Source: CALMFQ01 sp964495595 (GTDB lineage: Bacteria > Pseudomonadota > Gammaproteobacteria > Burkholderiales > SCOH01). Taken from it: 12,450 nucleotides of DNA. Within the stretch, counting starts at the first letter, position 1, and each line of letters begins with the position of its first letter. Below, one piece after another: positions 7,217 through 12,450 of the stretch. The notes under the pieces are model-generated. The model was given only the letters and a program-made list of their open reading frames with translations, searched no databases and was not told the origin of the DNA. The stretch lies in assembly GCA_964495595.1 (NCBI GenBank), contig CAZBWH010000082.1, positions 1 through 12,450 on the forward strand, read 5' to 3'. The translations under genes and the position numbers were made by a program.

Positions 7217-7814
7217 AGACCTTTGCCAGTGATTTAAGCGCCAGCCGGATGCCATCGTTGACGCTGACCTCTTCCGGCAACCCTTTCAACGCCGCCGCTG
7301 CTTCGCGGTCGTTGTAGCCCAGCGCCAGCAAGGCGTTGACGATATCGCCACGGGCGGTTGGCGCGCCGGCCTGCGGTGTGCTGCTCATCGGCGCGCCGGC
7401 TGTGCCAGCCGCGCCGCCCAGCTTGCCGCGCAATTCCAGAATCAGCCGTTCGGCGGTTTTCTTGCCGATTCCCGGCACTCGCGCCAGCCGCGCCACATCT
7501 TCCCCTGCGACCGCCAGCGCCAGTTCATCGGCATTCATTCCCGACAGGATCGCCAGCGCCGTCTTGGCGCCAATGCCGGAAATCTTCAGCAACTGGCGGA
7601 AGGTTTCGCGTTCGCTGCGGCTGGCAAAGCCGTACAGCAGATGGGCGTCCTCGCGCACCACATAATGGGTAAACAACGTCACCTTGTCGCCCGGATGCGG
7701 CAGATCGTAAAACGTACTCATCGGCACATCCAGCTCGTAGCCGACGCCGTTGACCTCCAGCACGATCTGCGGCGGCAGTTTTTCAAGAATCAATCCGGTC
7801 AGGCGTCCGATCAT
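7215..7814 (-). CDS. ruvA: Holliday junction branch migration subunit RuvA
   Basis: RuvA binds four-way DNA junctions as a tetramer and loads the RuvB motor in recombinational repair. The 199-residue protein (E. coli: 203) shows all parts. Domain I is an OB fold (1-64) starting MIGRLTGLIL and carrying the acidic pin E55-D56 in REDAHLLYGF. Domain II has two helix-hairpin-helix motifs, KISGIGAKTAL (77-87) and RVPGIGKKTAERLILEL (112-128). A flexible Gly/Ala/Pro-rich linker covers about 133-155. Domain III (156-199) is the RuvB-contacting domain, with LLALGYNDREAAAAL. The ATG is at 7812-7814, with only a weak ribosome site. ruvC and ruvB are not adjacent: rluA lies upstream and the convergent transglycosylase lies downstream. 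So ruvA is outside the classical ruvCAB cluster, as also happens in some betaproteobacteria. Confidence 0.97.
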   Translation of the reverse strand: MIGRLTGLILEKLPPQIVLEVNGVGYELDVPMSTFYDLPHPGDKVTLFTHYVVREDAHLLYGFASRSERETFRQLLKISGIGAKTALAILSGMNADELALAVAGEDVARLARVPGIGKKTAERLILELRGKLGGAAGTAGAPMSSTPQAGAPTARGDIVNALLALGYNDREAAAALKGLPEEVSVNDGIRLALKSLAKV

Positions 7815-7844
7815 GGCAAATCCGTGGTTTTGGGCAAAAGCACA

Positions 7845-7850
7845 ATGATA
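7845..7850 (-). promoter_or_regulatory. Candidate -10 element for ruvA
   Basis: TATCAT on the minus strand (5/6 match) lies 30 bases before the ruvA ATG. The hexamer 17 bases upstream, CTGGCG, overlaps the rluA terminator and matches a -35 box at only three positions. A promoter is expected here because the terminator separates ruvA from rluA. Confidence 0.3.
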
Positions 7851-7868
7851 GCCGCGAAAACGACAAAC

Positions 7869-7887
7869 GCCAGCCTGGAAGGCTGGC
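7869..7887 (-). terminator. Rho-independent terminator after rluA
   Basis: GCCAGCCT and AGGCTGGC form a perfect 8-bp GC-rich stem with a 3-base loop. On the minus strand it is followed directly by a T-rich tract (GTTTGTCGTTTT). It lies about 107 bases beyond the rluA stop and before ruvA, so it most likely ends the rluA transcript. Confidence 0.62.
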
Positions 7888-7916
7888 AGTGTCGGGAATT
7901 GGTGCCAGGTGTCTCG

Positions 7917-7952
7917 GACCCACCCTGGCCTGGGTCACGCTTGCTTGCGTGA
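7917..7952. repeat. Two adjacent inverted repeats in the rluA-ruvA gap
   Basis: GACCCA/TGGGTC (7917-7922 and 7931-7936, 8-base loop) is directly followed, sharing two bases, by TCACGC/GCGTGA (7935-7940 and 7947-7952, 6-base loop). Together with the terminator-like stem at 7869-7887 they make three hairpins in 84 bases. An alternative stem, GCCAGG with CCTGGC, is also possible across this part. It could be the 3' UTR structure of rluA, an interspersed palindromic repeat or a small RNA. Nothing here identifies it. Confidence 0.45.
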
Positions 7953-7993
7953 ACAGCATCCTACCCGCCGAAGATGAACAAAATATGAATACA

Positions 7994-8692
7994 TCATTCT
8001 GGCCGGGAGACATGCCAGGGCGGTGTAAAGTCCGGCGGGCAGTCGAAATGCAATGCCGCACCGCCAGCCGGGTCGGGCAACGCCAGCCGCGCCGCGTGCA
8101 GCAGCAGGCGGCTGGCGCGCTGGCGGTGGGGGCCGCCGTACAGTTCGTCGCCCAGAATCGGGTGTCCCAGCGCGGCCATGTGGACCCGCAACTGGTGTGA
8201 GCGGCCGGTGACCGGCGTCAGCGCCACCTGGCTCACGTCGCGCGCCGGGTCGTAGCCCAGGCAGCAGTAATGGGTGAGCGATGGCTTGCCTGTTTGATGA
8301 TCGACCATTTGGCGCGGGCGGTTTGGCCAGTCGGTGATCAGCGGCAGATCGATGCTGCCGTGTGGATCGGCCAGCCGGCCGGCCACGATGGCCAGATAGG
8401 TCTTGTCGACCTGCCGTTCGCGGAACGCTGCCGACAGCGCCCGCTGCATCTGCGGCCCGCGTGCCAGCAACAACAGGCCCGAAGTGGCCATGTCCAGCCG
8501 GTGCACGATCAGCGCATCGGCAAACTGCGCCTGCACCCGGCTGATTGCACAATCGTCTTTCCCCGCTCCGCGCCCCGGTACCGACAGCAACCCGGCTGGT
8601 TTGTTGACCACCAGCCAGTCTGGCGTTGCCGCCAGCAGCCAGCCGGGGTCGAGGGCAGGGGGCGTGTAAGCGTCGGCGTTGGTGGCAGGCAT
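7994..8692 (-). CDS. rluA: Pseudouridine synthase RluA (tRNA Psi32 / 23S rRNA Psi746 type)
   Basis: RluA-family enzymes isomerise uridine to pseudouridine in RNA. E. coli RluA modifies position 746 of 23S rRNA and position 32 of several tRNAs. The 232-residue protein (E. coli RluA: 219) has VNKPAGLLSVPGR (29-41), the catalytic motif HRLDMATSG (64-72, catalytic D67), DLPLITDWPNRPRQMVDHQTGKP and TGRSHQLRVHMAALGHPILGDELYG. The DWPNRP segment and lack of an N-terminal S4 domain point to RluA rather than RluC or RluD. Specificity is still an inference from similarity. The ATG at 8690-8692 has no clear ribosome site. The upstream GMC gene runs in the same direction but is 116 bp away, with a possible terminator and promoter between them, so rluA is probably its own unit. 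Confidence 0.93.
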   Translation of the reverse strand: MPATNADAYTPPALDPGWLLAATPDWLVVNKPAGLLSVPGRGAGKDDCAISRVQAQFADALIVHRLDMATSGLLLLARGPQMQRALSAAFRERQVDKTYLAIVAGRLADPHGSIDLPLITDWPNRPRQMVDHQTGKPSLTHYCCLGYDPARDVSQVALTPVTGRSHQLRVHMAALGHPILGDELYGGPHRQRASRLLLHAARLALPDPAGGAALHFDCPPDFTPPWHVSRPE

Positions 8693-8716
8693 GGCGGGCA
8701 GCAGCGAAAAGCCGCC

Positions 8717-8722
8717 ATTGTA
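8717..8722 (-). promoter_or_regulatory. Candidate -10 element for rluA
   Basis: TACAAT on the minus strand (5/6 match) lies 24 bases before the rluA ATG. No recognisable -35 is present at 16-18 bases. The resulting leader would be short. Confidence 0.33.
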
Positions 8723-8737
8723 ACGGCAAACCCCGCC

Positions 8738-8757
8738 GCCGGTGGCTGGGCACCGGC
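8738..8757 (-). terminator. Possible terminator after the GMC gene
   Basis: GCCGGTG and CACCGGC form a 7-bp all-but-one GC stem with a 6-base loop, 51 bases beyond the GMC stop. On the minus strand it is followed by GGCGGGGTTT, which has only a short T-run, so termination may be partial. Confidence 0.35.
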
Positions 8758-8808
8758 CTGCGTGGCAATAACCAGAGCGGCGTCCAGCCCGGCCTGCAAG
8801 GCGCGCTG

Positions 8809-10476
8809 CTATGGGCTGGTAGCCAGGCCGGCGGCAGGATGTGAGCGGCGGTGGGGCGGGGAGAGGATGGCGTGGGCGCCTTGTTCAGCGATCATGACGG
8901 TCGGGGCATGGATGTTGCTGCCGGTGATGGTGGGCATGATCGACGAATCAATCACCCGCAGCCGTTCGACGCCGTGTACTTGCAGGGCGCTGTTGACCAC
9001 GGCCATGGCGTTGTTGCCCATCGGGCAGGTGCCGGCGGTGTGGTAGACGGTTTCGACGTGCTGGCGAATCCAGTGCCGCAGGGCTGCATCGCCTTGCACT
9101 GCGGGGCCGGGGCTTTCCTCGCCGCCGTGAAACGCCTGCAGTGCGGGCTGGGCGAGAATCTGCCGCCCCAGTTGCACGCCACGCACCAGGGCATCCAGCT
9201 CGTGTTCGTGCTGGAAATAGCCGGCCTCGATTCGTGGGGCGGCAAACGGGTCGGCGCTGCGCAGCAAGACCCGGCCACGGCTTTGCGGGCGCAGGTGGCA
9301 GATGTGCAGTACGAAACCCGCCCGGGTCGGGGTGAACAGGCCGCGGCCGTGCGGCTGCATGCGCACGGCGGCGAATTGCAGTTGCAGGTCGGGGATCGGC
9401 TCGGCAGGGTGCGAGCGGACAAAGCCGCCACAGTCAGTGGGGGTGAATACAAACGGCTTTTGCCACAGCATGCGGCGGAAAAAAGCCAGTGTGCTGCGTT
9501 GCGGGGCGATGGCCATCGAGCTGCGCGAGCGATCCAGGCAGCGGATGATAATATCCGGGTGGTCTTGCAGGTTTTCGCCCACGCCGGGCAGGTGATGCAC
9601 GAGCGGAATGCCGTGGGCGCGCAGTTCGGCCGCGGGGCCGATGCCGGACAGCTTGAGCAGCTGCGGCGAGTTGATGACGCCGGCGCTGAGGATCACTTCC
9701 TGGCGGGCGACCAGGGTGTCGCGTCGGCCACGCGGGCCGTTGCAGCTGATTTCCACTGCGCAGGCCCGCTTGCCGTCAAACAGGATGCGGGTGGCCTGGG
9801 CGCCGATCAGGATGGTCAGGTTGGACCGGCTGCGCACCGGATCGAGAAAGCCGTAGGCGCTGTTGGCGCGCTGGCCGTCCGGGGTCTGGGTCACTTGAAA
9901 GAAGCCGCAGCCTTCCTGGCTGGCGCCGTTGAAGTCGTCGTTGCGCGGCAGGCCGGCTTCGGCGCACGCTGCGACAAAGGCGTGGCTGACGGGAAAACGG
10001 AATGTGGTGTCGACCACGTCCATTTCTCCCTGGGTGCCGTGCCAGCGGTCGGCGCCACGCTGCTGGCGTTCGGATTGGCGGAACCACGGCAGCACGCTGG
10101 CGTAATCCCAGCCGGGGTTGCCCAGTGCGGCCCAGCGGTCGTAATCGTGCGGGTGGCCACGGGTGTAGATCATGGCGTTGATCGAGCTGGAGCCGCCCAG
10201 TGCCCGGCCGCGCGGCCAGAAAAAACGCCGTTGGCCAGTGGCGGCGTCGGGTTCGGTATGGTAGCGCCAGTTGAAGCGGCGGCTGTTCATCAGCAGCAGC
10301 ATGTTCAGCGGATTGCAGTTGCGAATCCAGTAATGGTGGTCGCTCGGTCCGGCTTCCAGCAGGCAGACGCGGTGCTGCGGGTTGGCCGACAGCCGGTTGG
10401 CCAGCACGCAGCCGGCCGAGCCGGCACCAATGATGATGAAATCGAAACTGCGGTCAGCAGGCATGGCAGTGGTCAT
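8809..10476 (-). CDS. GMC-family FAD-dependent alcohol dehydrogenase/oxidase
   Basis: GMC oxidoreductases use FAD to oxidise alcohols to aldehydes. The 555-residue protein has the usual length of bacterial choline-dehydrogenase-like members. It has the N-terminal dinucleotide-binding GAGSAG (17-22) with E41 in LLEAG, the first GMC signature GRALGGSSSINAMIYTRG (90-107), the second around INSPQLLKLSGIG (268-280), and the C-terminal catalytic region YHTAGTCPMG (478-487, catalytic H479) and NIHAPTVMIAE (521-531). The residue paired with H479 is H523, where choline dehydrogenase-like members usually have Asn (NxNAP). A His pair is known in other GMC branches such as glucose oxidase. There is no signal peptide, so it is cytoplasmic. 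The start ATG (10474-10476) overlaps the preceding stop as TAATG. The frame stays open further upstream, but only inside the neighbouring gene. The physiological substrate is unknown. The context suggests an alcohol linked to the ThDP enzyme's aldehyde. Confidence 0.93.
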   Translation of the reverse strand: MTTAMPADRSFDFIIIGAGSAGCVLANRLSANPQHRVCLLEAGPSDHHYWIRNCNPLNMLLLMNSRRFNWRYHTEPDAATGQRRFFWPRGRALGGSSSINAMIYTRGHPHDYDRWAALGNPGWDYASVLPWFRQSERQQRGADRWHGTQGEMDVVDTTFRFPVSHAFVAACAEAGLPRNDDFNGASQEGCGFFQVTQTPDGQRANSAYGFLDPVRSRSNLTILIGAQATRILFDGKRACAVEISCNGPRGRRDTLVARQEVILSAGVINSPQLLKLSGIGPAAELRAHGIPLVHHLPGVGENLQDHPDIIIRCLDRSRSSMAIAPQRSTLAFFRRMLWQKPFVFTPTDCGGFVRSHPAEPIPDLQLQFAAVRMQPHGRGLFTPTRAGFVLHICHLRPQSRGRVLLRSADPFAAPRIEAGYFQHEHELDALVRGVQLGRQILAQPALQAFHGGEESPGPAVQGDAALRHWIRQHVETVYHTAGTCPMGNNAMAVVNSALQVHGVERLRVIDSSIMPTITGSNIHAPTVMIAEQGAHAILSPPHRRSHPAAGLATSP

Positions 10477-12128
10477 TACGGCGCAATCTTGCGTTTCAGC
10501 GCACGCGTCAGCGGTAGCGGCAAGCTCGGCAGCGAGCGCAGCACCCACGGCAGCACCTTGCGTTTCACGCCGTTCAGCGATTCCGGCACGATGGCTTCGA
10601 TCAGGTGCGGGCCGGGGTGGCTTTGCGCGTATTCCAGCGCTTTCACCAGTTCTTCTGCCGTGCTCACCCGTACTGCGTGTACGCCCATGCCCTGCGCCAG
10701 TTGCGCGAAATGGATCACCGGGCCGCTGATATCCAGCTGCGACTTGGCCTTGGCGCCGATCGATTCGGCCCCAACACGCTCCAGCTCGATGTTGAGCACC
10801 GAATAGGTGGCGTTGTTGAAAATGATCGAGGTAACGTTCAGCTGCTCGCGCGCCATCGTCCACAGCGCCTGGATGGTATACATCGCCGTGCCGTCACCGA
10901 TCAGCGCCAGCACCGGCCGATCCGGGCAGGCAATCGCCGCGCCGACCGCATTCGGCAGCCCCTGGCCGATGGCACCGCCGGTAAGGGTGATCAGATCATG
11001 GCGCGGCGCACCGGCGGTCATCGCCGACAACATCAAGCCCGAGGTGATCGACTCATCGACGATGATGGCGTTATCCGGTAACAAATGGCCGATGGCCTTG
11101 CACACCTTGGCCGCAGTGAGCTTGCCGCGCGGCCGGCCGGGGCGTTGCAGTGGCTGCAATTGCGGCGAGACATTGCTCGCGCCGAGTTGTTGCGCCAGCT
11201 TGTTGAGGCTGGCCGTGGTATCCTGCTCGGCGCTCGCCAGCGTGTGTACCTGACAGCCCTCCGGCACCAGATCACTCTGCTTGCCGGGGTAGGCAAAAAA
11301 CGACACCGGTGACTTGCTGTCGACCAGAATCAGGTGTTTCACATCCGCCAACTGTACCCCGGCCAGCTCGGCCAGATAGGCAATCCGCTCCACAGCCGGC
11401 AAGCCAGCACCACGCTCGATACGGGTGGGGAAGGTTTCCGCCAGCAGGGTGACGCCACTATGCGTGGCAATCCGCGCCGCAGCCAGCAGGCTCGGCTCGC
11501 GCAAGGCGCGGCCGCCAAGCAGCAGCGCGACGTTTTCGCCGGAGCGGATGGCGTTGACCACCGCAGCCACCGCGGCATCGTCGGCCACCGGCAACGCAGC
11601 GGGCGGCGGCACCGGACATGGCATGCCACCTTCGCCCCACGACACATCCGCCGGCAGGATCAGCGTGGCCACCTGCCGCTGGCGTGCTGCAGCAATCGCA
11701 TCGGCGGCATCGCGGCACAGATCTGCGGTGCTTTGCGAAGTGCGCACAAAGCCCGGCGACACATTGCGTGCCACGGTTTCGATATCCGATTGCAGTTGGG
11801 CATCGTATTTGACGTGATAGGTGGCGTGGTCGCCGACGATGTTGACCACCGGCACTTTGCCCTTGCGTGCGTTGTGCAGATTGGCCAGGCCGTTGCCGAG
11901 GCCGCAGCCCAGATGCAGCAAGGTGGCGGCCGGTTTGTCGGCCATGCGTGCGTAGCCGTCGGCAGCGCCAGTGGCCACACCTTCAAACAGCGCCAGCACC
12001 GCGCGCATTTTCGGTTCGCTATCCAGCGCGGCGACAAAATGCATTTCGCTGGTGCCCGGGTTGCTGAAACACACTTCGATACCGGCATCCGCCAGCGTTT
12101 TCATCAGGGCTTGTGCGCCATTCGGCAT
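10476..12128 (-). CDS. ThDP-dependent decarboxylase/synthase-like enzyme
   Basis: The 550-residue protein belongs to the acetolactate synthase/benzoylformate decarboxylase superfamily, whose members cleave or join carbon chains next to a carbonyl using thiamine diphosphate and a metal. Seen: the activating Glu E49 in LFEG; the PYR-domain NPGTSEMHF (23-31); H72 in LLHLGCGLGNG, at the place of the benzoylformate decarboxylase active-site His70; a central domain (about 185-320); and the ThDP/Mg motif from GDGTAMY (411-417) to FNN (437-439). The central domain has no RFDDR-type FAD motif and no regulatory subunit gene adjoins, so biosynthetic acetolactate synthase is unlikely despite the common database label. 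The last 30 residues are basic and hydrophobic (VLPWVLRSLPSLPLPL), possibly a membrane-touching tail. The ATG start has GAGGAG 7 bases upstream. It sits 11 nt behind the transporter gene and overlaps the GMC start by one base. The substrate is not known; an alpha-keto acid is the natural guess. Confidence 0.9.
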   Translation of the reverse strand: MPNGAQALMKTLADAGIEVCFSNPGTSEMHFVAALDSEPKMRAVLALFEGVATGAADGYARMADKPAATLLHLGCGLGNGLANLHNARKGKVPVVNIVGDHATYHVKYDAQLQSDIETVARNVSPGFVRTSQSTADLCRDAADAIAAARQRQVATLILPADVSWGEGGMPCPVPPPAALPVADDAAVAAVVNAIRSGENVALLLGGRALREPSLLAAARIATHSGVTLLAETFPTRIERGAGLPAVERIAYLAELAGVQLADVKHLILVDSKSPVSFFAYPGKQSDLVPEGCQVHTLASAEQDTTASLNKLAQQLGASNVSPQLQPLQRPGRPRGKLTAAKVCKAIGHLLPDNAIIVDESITSGLMLSAMTAGAPRHDLITLTGGAIGQGLPNAVGAAIACPDRPVLALIGDGTAMYTIQALWTMAREQLNVTSIIFNNATYSVLNIELERVGAESIGAKAKSQLDISGPVIHFAQLAQGMGVHAVRVSTAEELVKALEYAQSHPGPHLIEAIVPESLNGVKRKVLPWVLRSLPSLPLPLTRALKRKIAP

Positions 12129-12135
12129 GGGAGGT

Positions 12136-12141
12136 CTCCTC
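12136..12141 (-). promoter_or_regulatory. Ribosome binding site of the ThDP enzyme gene
   Basis: GAGGAG on the minus strand lies 7 bases before the ATG and overlaps the TGA stop (12140-12142) of the transporter gene. This layout supports co-translation of the two genes and fixes the start at 12128. Confidence 0.7.
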
Positions 12142-12450
12142 AGTTAATCGGGGCGGGCGATGCGGCATAAGCCGGCGCAGGCGCAAAGCGGCGCACCGTC
12201 AGCGCAAACAGCAGCCCGCCGACGTACATGGTCACACCATACAAGGCGCCGGGAATGGCCATCGCGTCTTCCTTCAGCACCGAGCTGGCGATCACCAGCG
12301 CCAGTGCGGCGTTTTGCACCGCGGTTTCGATGCCGAGCGTGATCGCCTGGCTGCGTGACAGCCGTACCAGCCACGCCATGCCAAAACCGATGGCCAGCAT
12401 GCCGAGATTCAGCGTCAGCGCAAACGGCGCCAGCGAAACGATGTGGTTGC
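12140..12450 (-). CDS. Bile acid:sodium symporter (BASS) family transporter, C-terminal part
   Basis: Only the last 102 residues are in the window, and the frame runs open through the right edge. The visible part has about three membrane segments: LAPFALTLNLGMLAIGFGMAWL, the helix in ITLGIETAVQNAALALVIAS, and ALYGVTMYVGGLLFALTV, then a short Ala/Pro tail. The E-x3-QN pattern (visible residues 41-46) is the conserved BASS motif that contributes Glu and Gln to a sodium site in the structurally known Neisseria ASBT homologue. Family members import bile acids, pyruvate, ketopantoate and other organic anions with sodium, so an organic acid is likely but the substrate cannot be named. The stop is 11 bases from the ThDP enzyme start, placing it first among the visible genes of the operon. 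Its own start and promoter are outside the window. Confidence 0.85.
   Translation of the reverse strand, partial: NHIVSLAPFALTLNLGMLAIGFGMAWLVRLSRSQAITLGIETAVQNAALALVIASSVLKEDAMAIPGALYGVTMYVGGLLFALTVRRFAPAPAYAASPAPIN

Noticed and set aside
7783..8061. Minus-strand frame of 92 codons across the rluA-ruvA gap
   Set aside because: It overlaps both genes in other frames, has no ribosome site, and is explained by the palindromic GC-rich gap. No protein family is recognisable.
8693..8808. Possible small gene or upstream extension of rluA
   Set aside because: An open stretch exists in a frame other than that of rluA, but it has no start with a ribosome site. The segment is better explained by a weak terminator and a -10-like TACAAT.
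8851..10806. 651-codon open frame on the plus strand opposite the GMC gene
   Set aside because: The minus-strand GMC signatures are unambiguous. The antisense frame is rich in Gly, Ala and Val with no recognisable motif, a typical GC-rich shadow.
10477..10863. N-terminal extension of the GMC protein
   Set aside because: The frame is open but lies inside the ThDP enzyme gene in another frame. GMC homology begins right after the ATG at 10476, and the TAATG junction explains that start.
10476..12128. Naming the ThDP enzyme ilvB (acetolactate synthase)
   Set aside because: There is no FAD-binding RFDDR-type motif and no ilvH small-subunit gene nearby, and the genomic context is catabolic or transport-like. 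The family label alone is not enough for a gene symbol.

Overview
The window is a GC-rich bacterial chromosome segment, tightly packed with genes on both strands. The gene set and protein styles (UvrD, Sel1 protein, bacterial-type ProS with an inserted editing domain, a lytic transglycosylase, RuvA standing alone, RluA) suggest a betaproteobacterium, plausibly in the Neisseriales (Chromobacteriaceae-like). That placement rests on protein resemblance only and is an inference. I see no rRNA, tRNA, CRISPR array, insertion sequence or phage gene.

Left part (1-4702). The last 15 codons of an unidentified rightward gene end at 47. Facing it is a leftward gene for a protein with a receiver-like domain followed by TPR-type repeats, whose usual phosphoacceptor Asp is Glu. 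Upstream of that, in the same direction, is uvrD (DNA helicase II). Across a 125-bp divergent promoter region lies an exported Sel1-repeat protein with a good sigma70 promoter and a near-perfect ribosome binding site, closed by a strong intrinsic terminator (4721-4753).

Middle (4703-8808). proS (prolyl-tRNA synthetase) overlaps a small exported lytic transglycosylase by 13 bases. Facing them from the right are ruvA (Holliday junction branch migration) and, further upstream, rluA (tRNA/23S rRNA pseudouridine synthase). The 179-bp gap between rluA and ruvA holds three consecutive inverted repeats, the last of which looks like the rluA terminator.

Right part (8809-12450). A leftward metabolic operon runs off the right edge: the C-terminal third of a bile acid:sodium symporter (BASS) family transporter, a ThDP-dependent decarboxylase/synthase-like enzyme, and a GMC-family FAD alcohol dehydrogenase. 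The genes are 11 nt apart and then overlap by 1 nt (TAATG), so they almost certainly work together. A likely scheme is uptake of an organic (perhaps alpha-keto) acid, ThDP chemistry giving or consuming an aldehyde, and oxidation of a matching alcohol by the GMC enzyme. The substrate cannot be read from the sequence. This operon is the least ordinary part of the window.

No stretch over 300 bases lacks a gene. The largest gaps are 7815-7993, 3957-4081, 4703-4826 and 8693-8808, and each is described below.
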